Origin: JALZUE01 sp051251725
GTDB lineage: Bacteria > Pseudomonadota > Gammaproteobacteria > Enterobacterales > Alteromonadaceae
Reading direction: 5' to 3'
Length of the DNA: 64,000 nt
NCBI GenBank assembly: GCA_051251725.1
Contig: JBPOFN010000007.1
Location: forward strand, 67,771 to 131,770
Part shown: one piece after another, positions 1 through 7,738 of the stretch
Numbering within the stretch: position 1 is the first letter of the stretch
How the letters are laid out: every line of letters begins with the position of its first letter
Notes under the pieces: generated by a model
Databases searched by the model: none
The model's input: the letters and a program-made list of their open reading frames with translations, nothing else
Told to the model about the DNA's origin: nothing
Made by a program: the position numbers and the translations under genes

Positions 1-94
1 CAGCGGCAAATAGCATAGTTGCTAATTGAGTTTTATCACCTAATTCAGCGATAAATACCGAAATGAAAATAGTTAAAAATATTTTCCAATCCAT
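1..94 (-). CDS. UPF0016 (GDT1/TMEM165-like) membrane protein, N-terminal fragment
   Basis: Only the first 31 codons are inside the window; the gene continues leftwards. The translation is a hydrophobic segment followed by the motif ELGDKTQLAT, the signature of the UPF0016/GDT1 family of small cation transporters (manganese or calcium export is known for relatives). The ATG is preceded by a good AGGAG ribosome binding site. The family carries two such motifs; the second cannot be seen here. Family assignment rests on this single motif, but the motif is very specific. Confidence 0.8.
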   Translation of the reverse strand, partial: MDWKIFLTIFISVFIAELGDKTQLATMLFAA

Positions 95-116
95 TTATTA
101 CTCCTAAGGATTAGTT

Positions 117-151
117 TATCGCAGTGCGCGTAATAATACCTTGCTGCGATA
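117..151 (-). other. Stem-loop in the leader of the UPF0016 gene
   Basis: A perfect 8-bp inverted repeat (TATCGCAG at 117-124, CTGCGATA at 144-151) lies about 25 bases upstream of the UPF0016 start. On the minus strand its outer sides are flanked by near-identical direct repeats AACTAACCC and AACTAATCC. It could be a leader structure or an operator. It does not show the conserved GGGGAGUAG core of the yybP-ykoY manganese riboswitch that often precedes this family. Confidence 0.4.
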
Positions 152-241
152 GGGTTAGTTCATTTTTACCAAGGGGCTTTATTATTGAGATAGCTAATTA
201 ACACAGGTTAACAAATAATTAAGTTAGGCAGTTGGTTAACT

Positions 242-1303
242 TTAAGATTTAACACTATTTCTGCCGGCAGCTTTGGCTTGATATAATAACCCATCAACGC
301 GATGAAATAGATCATTAATTTGCTCATGATGCGAAAATTCGGCAACACCAAAACTGCAAGTTATTACATTATTATTAAGACTAGTGTCTTTAGTGGCATT
401 ATTAATAATGGTAATTTTTTGATGAATTAAGCTTCTAATTTTTTCACAGCTAATATGCGCTTGCTGCTTAGATTGCTCAGGGAAAATAATAACAAATTCG
501 TCTCCACCCCAACGTGCAATCAAATCATTGTCTCGGATGTTGTTGCTGACTAACTTACTAATATTACATAAAATTAAATCACCAACTTTATGACCATGTT
601 TATCATTAATATCTTTGAAGTGGTCGATGTCGAAGATAGCTAATGATAATTTATGTTTATAGCGTTTCGCGCGACTTATTTCTTTATTTAATTCAATTTC
701 AAACTTCTTCCTATTAGCAACTAAGGTTAAAGTATCAGTATTTGAAATTGATTCTATCTCGATGATTTTCTTTTCCAGTAAAGCATTTTTCTTGGCGAGC
801 TCTTCAGCTTTATTAGAAATGATTTTTTCTAAACTGAGGTTACCAGCGGCGAGTAATTTATTTTGCTGTTGCAATGTTAGTTGCACGGTTTTTTGTTGAT
901 GAATATTATGATGAGCGCCAATCATTCTTGCGACACTACCATCAGGTTGGTATTCGATAATTTTACCGCGATCAACAATCCATAGATAATCGCCGTGCGA
1001 TTGCTTGCAGCGGTATTCTATTTCGTATTTTGGTATGTTACCGTTAATATAATTTTCGAAATGTTCCATTACCAGCGGGTAGTCTTCAGGGTGAATGATA
1101 TTTTCCCAAGTAAATACATCTTCATTGAAGGCACCAACATCGTAGCCAAGCATCCGGAACCAGCCAGGGCTCCGAGTCACGTTACCAGTATTTGCATTCC
1201 AATCCCACACTCCTTCAATAACGACTTCTAAAACGCCATTTAATGTCCGTTCAGATTCAGCTAACGTAGTATGTTGATAGGTAGGCTTATTGTTTGATTT
1301 CAT
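242..1303 (-). CDS. PAS-GGDEF diguanylate cyclase
   Basis: Predicted soluble 353-residue sensor that makes cyclic di-GMP from two GTP. Residues about 25-140 form a PAS/PAC domain of the PAS_3 type (EGVWDWNANTG, HPEDYP, then a PAC-like end near residue 130). A predicted helical linker (about 140-185) leads to a GGDEF domain from about 190 to the end. The active-site motif is intact as RWGGDEF (GGDEF at 266-270), and an RDND inhibitory site lies exactly five residues upstream (257-260), so product feedback inhibition is expected. There is no EAL domain, membrane segment or signal peptide. The PAS ligand is unknown. It stands alone, in the same direction as srmB but separated from it by about 390 bases. 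Confidence 0.93.
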   Translation of the reverse strand: MKSNNKPTYQHTTLAESERTLNGVLEVVIEGVWDWNANTGNVTRSPGWFRMLGYDVGAFNEDVFTWENIIHPEDYPLVMEHFENYINGNIPKYEIEYRCKQSHGDYLWIVDRGKIIEYQPDGSVARMIGAHHNIHQQKTVQLTLQQQNKLLAAGNLSLEKIISNKAEELAKKNALLEKKIIEIESISNTDTLTLVANRKKFEIELNKEISRAKRYKHKLSLAIFDIDHFKDINDKHGHKVGDLILCNISKLVSNNIRDNDLIARWGGDEFVIIFPEQSKQQAHISCEKIRSLIHQKITIINNATKDTSLNNNVITCSFGVAEFSHHEQINDLFHRVDGLLYQAKAAGRNSVKS

Positions 1304-1403
1304 TTGTTATTAAGTCAATTCCATTTTGTACATTAATATTTCTCACGATGATGTGATTAAATAAAATTGTACAATTGTTTTAATCTTGAAGCTATACCAA
1401 ATT

Positions 1404-1425
1404 GGTTAAATATGCTTATTTAACC
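1404..1425. repeat. 9-bp inverted repeat
   Basis: GGTTAAATA (1404-1412) and TATTTAACC (1417-1425) form a perfect stem with a TGCT loop. There is no T tract after it, so it is not a canonical terminator. It could be an operator for the diguanylate cyclase gene or part of a dispersed intergenic repeat. Confidence 0.4.
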
Positions 1426-1492
1426 TTGTGATTCAATAAGAGCGCATTTTATCATTTAATTACTTTTGTTTTAACGTTCTTTTGGTAGAGAT

Positions 1493-1522
1493 AGTCCTAG
1501 TTTTAGGACTCACCTCGGTGAG
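1493..1522. repeat. Two abutting hairpins
   Basis: AGTCCTA/TAGGACT (1493-1499 and 1504-1510) is followed at once by CTCACC-TC-GGTGAG (1509-1522); the two stems share two bases and so could compete. No T tract follows. Function unknown; a repeated extragenic palindrome or a small structured RNA segment are possible readings. Confidence 0.4.
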
Positions 1523-1594
1523 AGCTTGGTTTAATGGCTTGGCTGAGGTAGTTGTTTGGGGAGTATTTGATTGGGAGAAATAAAGCAGAAACAA

Positions 1595-1668
1595 AAACAC
1601 AGAGCGCCAAGTTTTTTAATTTATAGGTAAGCTATAAATTAATGAAATACTTGTTCAACTCTGTGTTT
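1595..1668 (-). terminator. Probable srmB terminator, nested inverted repeat
   Basis: Outer arms AAACACAGAG (1595-1604) and CTCTGTGTTT (1659-1668) enclose a second perfect 10-bp stem, TAATTTATAG/CTATAAATTA (1617-1626 and 1632-1641). Read on the minus strand just after the srmB stop, the outer stem ends in a T-rich stretch (TTTTTGTTT). This supports termination, although the long loop is unusual. Confidence 0.5.
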
Positions 1669-1690
1669 ATTTTAGCTGTTTATACTATTA

Positions 1691-2926
1691 TTACTTTTTC
1701 GCGCGTTTTGCTATTTTTTTAGCTTTAGCTTTTTTCTGGGCAACTGTACGTTTTACTTTCGGTTTTTTAATCGCTATTCGCGCTTCTTTATAAGCCGGGC
1801 GTAAACCGTCAACAACACGGCGAGCAAGACGCTCTTTGATATAACGTTCAATTTTACCGATCACCGACATATCATGAGCTTCGACTAATGAAATCGCGGT
1901 GCCTTTATTACCGGCGCGGCCAGTACGGCCAATACGGTGAATATAAATATCTGCTTTTCTTGGCATGTCGAAGTTAATAACATGGGTAATATCGTCAATG
2001 TCTAAACCACGAGCAGCAATATCGGTTGCTAACAAGATATTCAGTTTATTGTTTTTTACTTTGGCGACAGCATTGTTGCGCTTATCTTGTGGCATTTTAC
2101 CTTCAAGCCAAGCACAAGGGAGGTCTTCGGCATATAATTTACCGGATAACATCTGAACGGTTTCACGTTTATTCGCAAACACCACCACACGTTCAACTTC
2201 TTCTTGTTTTAAAATACTGATCAAGAGCTTGAGCTTGTGCTCTTTATCATCAGCTAAATGCATCCACTGATGAATTTTAGCTTTTTCTTTACGAGAAGGG
2301 TTTGATTCTAAATAAGCCGGCTCATTTAAAATTTCTTTCGCGTATTTGATGACGGCAGAGCCTTCAAGCGTTGCAGAAAACAACATGCTTTGTTTACGCC
2401 AGCGTGCTTCAGCAATTATGCGATTTACCGTATCAGCAAAGCCCATGTCTAACATGCGATCTGCTTCATCGATAATTAAAATTTCTATTTCACGAGCATC
2501 AAATTGCTCGTTTTCAATATATTCAACTAAACGGCCAGGGGTCGCAATTAAGATATCTGTGGTCGAGGTTAAAATATCGTTATGGCTACCATAGTTAACA
2601 CCACCGGTGATAACGCCCGTTTTAATATTGGTATGCTGGGTCAGTAATTTTGCATCTTCGCCAATCTGTATCGCCAGTTCGCGAGTTGGCGCTAAAATTA
2701 ACACCCGTGGAAAACCCGGTTGAGTACGCGGGTAATCTAATAAATGTTGAGCAGCTGGCAATATAAACGCAGCAGTTTTACCTGTACCCGTTGGTGCAGA
2801 AGCTAAAATATCTTTACCAGCCATTGCTTCGGGTATTACAAGTTCTTGTATAGAGGTTGGTTTAATATAACCAATATCTTGAATAGCACCGAGTAGTGCT
2901 TGGTCGAGATCAAATTGAGCAAACAT
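1691..2926 (-). CDS. srmB: DEAD-box RNA helicase SrmB
   Basis: ATP-dependent RNA helicase that helps early assembly of the 50S ribosomal subunit. All core motifs are present: Q-motif region near residue 25, Walker A APTGTGKT (44-51), APTREL, TPGRL, DEAD (153-156), SAT (184-186), ARGLD and HRIGRTGR (330-337). The lysine-rich tail from about 385 is typical. SrmB rather than RhlE or RhlB is chosen because of stretches that closely follow E. coli SrmB: ARWRKQSMLFSATLEG, KIHQW, and ISLVEAHD after the last helicase motif. At 411 residues it is slightly shorter than the E. coli protein (444), mainly in the basic tail. It is transcribed alone. Confidence 0.92.
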   Translation of the reverse strand: MFAQFDLDQALLGAIQDIGYIKPTSIQELVIPEAMAGKDILASAPTGTGKTAAFILPAAQHLLDYPRTQPGFPRVLILAPTRELAIQIGEDAKLLTQHTNIKTGVITGGVNYGSHNDILTSTTDILIATPGRLVEYIENEQFDAREIEILIIDEADRMLDMGFADTVNRIIAEARWRKQSMLFSATLEGSAVIKYAKEILNEPAYLESNPSRKEKAKIHQWMHLADDKEHKLKLLISILKQEEVERVVVFANKRETVQMLSGKLYAEDLPCAWLEGKMPQDKRNNAVAKVKNNKLNILLATDIAARGLDIDDITHVINFDMPRKADIYIHRIGRTGRAGNKGTAISLVEAHDMSVIGKIERYIKERLARRVVDGLRPAYKEARIAIKKPKVKRTVAQKKAKAKKIAKRAKK

Positions 2927-2995
2927 GTAGTTAACCTAGAATGAAATAGTGGAATAAAATTGCGCCGATTATATACGGATGCAGGTGTTAAGTCG

Positions 2996-3523
2996 TTAGT
3001 TAATTACCAGAAGAGCTTCAATCTCATCTAATAATTGAGTCGTCCATTGTTCAATGCGCTCATCGGTTTGTTGGTATTGATTTTCATCATCAATCGCCAA
3101 ACCGAGAAACTGGCTTTTATCTTCGGTTAGCGCTTTGGAAGCGGTAAACTCGTAACCTTGATTTGGCCAATAGCCAATTAACTGACATTGGCTTGGCGAT
3201 ATATGGTCGTGTAACATACCTAAAGCATCTTGAAACCATTCGGCATAACCGACTTGATCGCCCATGCCATATAAAGCAATAATTTTTCCCGATAAATCAA
3301 GCTCGGCTACTTCTTGCCAATTGGATTCCCAGTCTTCTTGTAGTTCGCCATAATCCCAAGTCGAAATACCAAAAATTAAAATGTCGTAATTTTGGCAATG
3401 AGAAAGCGCAACCTCTTTTATATTGTTGAGTTCAACCAACTCTTCACCAAGCGCCGCTTGAATTTTTTCTGCTGCCATTTCGGTATAGCAAGTGGTAGAA
3501 CCGTAAAAAAGACCTATTTTCAT
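2996..3523 (-). CDS. fldB: Flavodoxin FldB
   Basis: Small FMN electron carrier of 175 residues. The N-terminus shows the flavodoxin phosphate-binding loop as GSTTCYTEMAAEKI, with the Cys-Tyr insertion typical of FldB instead of the plain TGNTE form of FldA. Aromatic FMN-stacking regions follow (STWDYGELQEDW and YGMGDQVGYAEWFQDALGML). It stands where fldB stands in enterics, next to the dsbC-recJ-prfB-lysS block, but xerD, which normally lies between, is absent. It reads away from dsbC, so the roughly 210-base gap holds both promoters. Confidence 0.93.
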   Translation of the reverse strand: MKIGLFYGSTTCYTEMAAEKIQAALGEELVELNNIKEVALSHCQNYDILIFGISTWDYGELQEDWESNWQEVAELDLSGKIIALYGMGDQVGYAEWFQDALGMLHDHISPSQCQLIGYWPNQGYEFTASKALTEDKSQFLGLAIDDENQYQQTDERIEQWTTQLLDEIEALLVIN

Positions 3524-3620
3524 ACTGGGATGTTTACTTTATTGTGCTGGGGTGAAATTGCTGGCGAGTTTAACAAAACTTAACAACAGAGTCATTAAAC
3601 AAAGGGACAAGGAATAATTC

Positions 3621-3646
3621 TTTACAATTAATATTGCTAATATAAT
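3621..3646 (+). promoter_or_regulatory. Candidate dsbC promoter
   Basis: A perfect TATAAT (3641-3646) lies about 90 bases before the dsbC start, with TTTACA (3621-3626) upstream. The 14-base spacing is shorter than the preferred 16-18, so the -35 assignment is weak; the -10 is the stronger part. Confidence 0.35.
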
Positions 3647-3737
3647 GTTAAGTTAGATTGCATTTTATCGGTAAAAACGGTAATTTTATTGGTCTTGTCA
3701 CGGTCAACTCTGTGTAATAAATTTATTAGGAATTTCA

Positions 3738-4541
3738 ATGTATAAGAAAGTTGTCGGATTATTGTGCGCATTAACAATATCTTGTGTTGTTTATGCGGTC
3801 TCAGAAAGTTCAAGCTCAGCCAGCGCACCAGCGCAGAAAAAAAATAGTGATAGCAGTTCACAAAGCGCAGAGCTAAATAGCGCAAAAATTACTAGCCTTG
3901 TGGAAAATAATACTCGTTTATCAGTGTTAGCGATTAAAAGTTCAATTGTGCCCGGCTTAGCTGAAGTCCATACCGACCAAGGCTTATATTATGCTAGCAA
4001 CGACGGCCAATATTTTATTCCAGGTAAAGTTTATACTGCTATTCCTGGTGTCGGTTTAACCGATATGAGTGAACTTAGCATGACTAAGACGCGTATTGAA
4101 GGCATCAAGAAATTTGAACAAGACATGGTTATTTATCCGGCCAAAAATGAGAAACATGTTATTACTGTTTTTACCGACATCACCTGTGGTTATTGCCGCA
4201 AAATGCATAATTTGATGGATGAATATAACGACTTAGGTATTACCGTGCGTTACTTAGCGTATCCGCGTCATGGTATTACTGACGAAAGTGGTAATTTAAC
4301 CCAAGGCTTTAAAGACTTACGTTCAATTTGGTGTCATGAAACACCAGAAGCCGCGATGACCAAAGCGAAACAAGGCCAAAGTGTTGCTTACCGTGTATGT
4401 GATGCGCCGATTGAAGCCGAGTTTAAATTTGGCCAACAAATTGGTGTTAATGGTACGCCAGCTATCGTTTTAGAAAACGGTATGATGTTACCTGGCTTTA
4501 GAGAGCCGCAAGATTTAGCATCAACCTTAGCCAATATGTAA
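3738..4541 (+). CDS. dsbC: Periplasmic disulfide isomerase DsbC
   Basis: Thiol-disulfide isomerase that reshuffles wrong disulfides in periplasmic proteins; in known systems it is kept reduced by DsbD. A Sec signal peptide covers residues 1 to about 21 (hydrophobic, ending VVYA). A Ser-rich linker (about 22-45) is longer than usual. The dimerisation domain follows, then a thioredoxin fold with the active site CGYC at 150-153, matching E. coli DsbC. A second Cys pair further on (near residues 212 and 226) fits the structural disulfide. The cis-proline loop is NGTPAIV. RBS AGGA precedes the ATG. A strong terminator follows, so it is probably its own transcript before recJ. Confidence 0.94.
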   Translation: MYKKVVGLLCALTISCVVYAVSESSSSASAPAQKKNSDSSSQSAELNSAKITSLVENNTRLSVLAIKSSIVPGLAEVHTDQGLYYASNDGQYFIPGKVYTAIPGVGLTDMSELSMTKTRIEGIKKFEQDMVIYPAKNEKHVITVFTDITCGYCRKMHNLMDEYNDLGITVRYLAYPRHGITDESGNLTQGFKDLRSIWCHETPEAAMTKAKQGQSVAYRVCDAPIEAEFKFGQQIGVNGTPAIVLENGMMLPGFREPQDLASTLANM

Positions 4542-4560
4542 TATACTGATTTAAGTTACT

Positions 4561-4586
4561 AAAGCCCGTTTTAAACGGGCTTTTTT
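4561..4586 (+). terminator. Rho-independent terminator after dsbC
   Basis: Arms AAAGCCCGTTT and AAACGGGCTTT form a GC-rich stem followed by a run of T up to 4586. It starts 19 bases after the dsbC stop codon. Confidence 0.85.
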
Positions 4587-4643
4587 ATTGCAACATTTTT
4601 TGATTTCTAATCGTCACGATTCATCGATACGAGCACAGCTTCC

Positions 4644-6380
4644 ATGACTAAAAAAATTATTCGCCGCCCGCAAGTTGATAGCCAACATTTACCTGCTACT
4701 TTATCGCCTATTTTACGGCAAATATACGCGAGTCGCGGGGTTGTATCTGCCACCGAATTAGAACTTAATAGTAAGCAGTTACTTTCAGCTGAACTTATGG
4801 CTGGATTGAATGATGCTTGTCAGTTAATTCATCAAATCTTAATGGCGCAGCAGCGCATTATCATCATTGGTGACTTTGACGCTGATGGTGCAACATCAAC
4901 CGCATTAATGATGGAAGGGCTGGCACTTATCGGTTCTCAAAATCATCAATTCCTAGTGCCGAATCGCTTTGAATATGGTTATGGTTTGTCACCTGAAATT
5001 GTTGCGGTTGCTCATCAACAAGGAGCGGAATTAATTATCACGGTTGATAACGGCATTAGTTGTCATCAAGGGGTTGAACTTGCCAAGTCGCTTGGCATAA
5101 AAGTGATTATTACTGATCATCATTTGCCGGGTGATAAATTACCTCAGGCTGATGCCATTGTTAATCCGAACCAACCTAGCTGCCAGTTTCCGAGTAAATC
5201 AATAGCTGGTGTTGGGGTTGCCTTTTATTTAATGCTGGCGCTAAGAAAATTTTGCCGTGAACAGCACTGGTTTACTGAGCAGGGCATTGCCGAGCCTAAT
5301 ATTGCGCAATTATTAGATTTAGTCGCTTTAGGCACAGTTGCTGATGTAGTTGCTCTTGATGCGAATAATCGCATTTTAGTGCAGCAAGGTTTGAATCGAA
5401 TTAGAGCCGGGCGGACACGGCCAGGAATTCAAGCCTTAATTGAAATTGCCAAACGTAATCAAGCCACTATGGTTGCCAGTGATTTTGGTTTTGCCCTTGG
5501 GCCAAGAATTAACGCCGCAGGGCGATTAGATGATATGGCCTATGGCATCAATTGTTTGTTGGCAACCGATATTAATGCTGCCCGTGTGATGGCGCATGAA
5601 CTTGATCATTTAAATCAAACGCGCCGTGAAATAGAACAAGGCATGCAGCTTGAAGCCGAGCGAGTATTAACCAAACTTTCGTTTAATGAAAGCAATATGC
5701 CAGCGGCTATTGCGCTTTATCAAGCGGATTGGCATCAAGGCGTTATTGGTATTGTTGCTGGGCGAATTAAAGAAAAATTTCATCGTCCGACGATTGTTTT
5801 TGCCGCCGCCTCTGATGAAAACCCGATTGAACTTAAAGGCTCGGCCCGATCAATTCAAGGTTTACATATTAGGGACTTACTTGAACATATTCACTGTCAA
5901 CATCCTGGCCTTATTTTGAAATTTGGTGGCCATGCGATGGCTGCTGGTTTGTCGATTAAGACGGAAGACTTCCCACAATTTCAACGCTTATTTCAGCAAT
6001 ATGCCGAGCAATGGTTGTCGGCAGAAGCACTGGAGGCTTTAGTACTTTCAGATGGCAGTTTAGCAACCGGACAATTTTCATTGGCGTTTGCGCAAGAGTT
6101 ACGTCAAGCGGGTCCTTGGGGGCAGGCATTTGCTGAGCCGGTTTTTGATGATGAGTTTATCGTCTTGCAGCAGCGTTTAGTGGGCGAAAAACATTTAAAA
6201 TTAATGGTTGAAAAAGATCAGCAATGTTTTGACGCAATCGCTTTTAATGTTGATTTAAAAGCTTGGCCAAACAATCAAGCGAAAAAAATTAGGCTCGCTT
6301 ATAAGTTAGATATTAATGAATTTCGCGGCCGTCAAAATTTACAATTAATGGTTGAGCATTTAGAAGCATTAGCCAATTAA
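4644..6380 (+). CDS. recJ: Single-strand DNA exonuclease RecJ
   Basis: 5'-3' exonuclease specific for single-stranded DNA, used in RecF recombination, mismatch repair and base-excision repair. It belongs to the DHH phosphoesterase family: DFDADGATST near residue 78 supplies metal-binding aspartates, and the DHH box itself is seen in TDHHLPGDKL. The DHHA1 domain with GGHAMAAG lies in the C-terminal half, followed by an OB-like domain. The length of 578 matches E. coli (577). The order dsbC-recJ-prfB-lysS is conserved in gammaproteobacteria. The ATG is preceded only by a weak ribosome binding site (GAGCACAGC). Confidence 0.95.
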   Translation: MTKKIIRRPQVDSQHLPATLSPILRQIYASRGVVSATELELNSKQLLSAELMAGLNDACQLIHQILMAQQRIIIIGDFDADGATSTALMMEGLALIGSQNHQFLVPNRFEYGYGLSPEIVAVAHQQGAELIITVDNGISCHQGVELAKSLGIKVIITDHHLPGDKLPQADAIVNPNQPSCQFPSKSIAGVGVAFYLMLALRKFCREQHWFTEQGIAEPNIAQLLDLVALGTVADVVALDANNRILVQQGLNRIRAGRTRPGIQALIEIAKRNQATMVASDFGFALGPRINAAGRLDDMAYGINCLLATDINAARVMAHELDHLNQTRREIEQGMQLEAERVLTKLSFNESNMPAAIALYQADWHQGVIGIVAGRIKEKFHRPTIVFAAASDENPIELKGSARSIQGLHIRDLLEHIHCQHPGLILKFGGHAMAAGLSIKTEDFPQFQRLFQQYAEQWLSAEALEALVLSDGSLATGQFSLAFAQELRQAGPWGQAFAEPVFDDEFIVLQQRLVGEKHLKLMVEKDQQCFDAIAFNVDLKAWPNNQAKKIRLAYKLDINEFRGRQNLQLMVEHLEALAN

Positions 6381-6571
6381 ATAAGCTGCTGATCAGTTAA
6401 CTTAATCGGCAGCTAAGCAGGCAAGAAAATCGATTCTAAATTTTCTTAATTGATAAACTTCACAGTCGTTTATTTCAGCACTAAATTAGGCTACAATGCG
6501 CAGCTATTTTTGGGCGAAATTGCCCGTATTTGTCTTTAATTCCAAAGCGCATTATTAAAAGTCATTAATTT

Positions 6572-7669
6572 ATGTTTGAAGTAAACCCAGTTATTAACAC
6601 CATCAAAGAAATTCGCGAACGCACAACTATGTTGCGTGACTATCTTGATTATGACGTTAAAGCCGAGAAATTAGTGGAAGTATCGCGTGAATTAGAAGCG
6701 CCGGAAATTTGGAATGAGCCAGAGCGCGCGCAAGCGTTAGGCAAAGAAAGAGCAGCACTTGAAGCGGTTGTAAATACCATTCAAGATCTCGAAGAAGGCT
6801 GCGATGATATTGAAGGCTTAGTTGAATTAGCCATCGAAGAAGAAGATGAAGATACTTTTAATGATGCCGAAAGTGAATTGGCAGAATTAAATGCTAAATT
6901 AGAAAAATTAGAGTTTCGCCGAATGTTTTCAGGCGAACAAGACGCCAATGATTGTTACTTAGATATTCAATCGGGCTCTGGCGGCACTGAGGCCCAAGAT
7001 TGGGCTGAAATGTTAATGCGGATGTATTTGCGTTGGGGTGAAGCCCACGGTTTTAAGACCGAAGTAATCGAAGTCACCGATGGTGATGTTGCTGGCATTA
7101 AAGGCTGTACTATTAAATATGCAGGTGAATATGCTTATGGTTGGTTACGCACGGAAACCGGTGTTCATCGATTAGTGAGAAAATCACCCTTTGACTCATC
7201 CGGTCGTCGCCATACCTCGTTTGCCTCAGCCTTTATTTATCCTGAAATTGACGACAATATTGAGATTGATATTAACCCTGCGGATTTACGCATTGACACG
7301 TTTAGAGCGTCAGGTGCCGGTGGTCAGCATGTTAACAAAACCGACTCAGCAATTCGTATCACTCACGTGCCAACCGGTGCGGTAGTTGCTTGCCAAGCGG
7401 ATCGTTCGCAACATAAAAACCGCGCAACGGCGATGAAGCTTTTAAAAGCTAAGCTTTTTGAATTAGAAATGCAAAAGCAAAATGAAGATAAACAAGTGCT
7501 GGAAGATGGTAAATCTGATATTGGTTGGGGCAGTCAAATTCGCTCTTACGTCTTAGATGACAGCCGCATTAAAGATTTACGTACCGGCGTTGAAAACCGT
7601 AATACGCAAGCAGTATTAGATGGCGACTTAGATAAGTTTTTAGAAGCCAGTTTGAAGTCTGGCTTGTAA
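6572..7669 (+). CDS. prfB: Peptide chain release factor 2, without programmed frameshift
   Basis: Ends translation at UGA and UAA. The stop-recognition tripeptide SPF is at residues 205-207 and the catalytic GGQ at 250-252, exactly as in E. coli RF2. The notable feature is an uninterrupted frame. Most bacteria carry an in-frame UGA after codon 25 (CUU UGA C) with an upstream AGGGGG stimulator, and need a +1 shift. Here codon 25 is still CTT (6644-6646), but it is followed directly by GAT, and the stimulator is missing (GTTGCGTGAC). Autoregulation by UGA reading is therefore lost. Length 365 equals that of the shifted E. coli product. Confidence 0.96.
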   Translation: MFEVNPVINTIKEIRERTTMLRDYLDYDVKAEKLVEVSRELEAPEIWNEPERAQALGKERAALEAVVNTIQDLEEGCDDIEGLVELAIEEEDEDTFNDAESELAELNAKLEKLEFRRMFSGEQDANDCYLDIQSGSGGTEAQDWAEMLMRMYLRWGEAHGFKTEVIEVTDGDVAGIKGCTIKYAGEYAYGWLRTETGVHRLVRKSPFDSSGRRHTSFASAFIYPEIDDNIEIDINPADLRIDTFRASGAGGQHVNKTDSAIRITHVPTGAVVACQADRSQHKNRATAMKLLKAKLFELEMQKQNEDKQVLEDGKSDIGWGSQIRSYVLDDSRIKDLRTGVENRNTQAVLDGDLDKFLEASLKSGL

Positions 7670-7738
7670 TAAAAAGATTAAAAATTAATGATCCTAGCGA
7701 TTAGTTAGGGTAAGCAAAGTTAAATATTGAGAAATCAA

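Larger units (their letters stand above)
1304..1690. other. Gene-free, structured intergenic region
   Basis: No coding frame is convincing in this 387-base gap between srmB and the diguanylate cyclase. It holds three unrelated inverted repeats, listed separately: a 9-bp stem at 1404-1425, a pair of abutting hairpins at 1493-1522, and a nested long inverted repeat at 1595-1668 that is probably the srmB terminator. The string TATACCAAATTGG next to the first stem resembles short intergenic repeats I associate with Alteromonadales genomes; that is recollection, not a search. Confidence 0.6.

Noticed and set aside
95..241. yybP-ykoY manganese riboswitch before the UPF0016 gene
   Set aside because: The conserved GGGGAGUAG core is not present on the minus strand; only an unrelated stem is seen.
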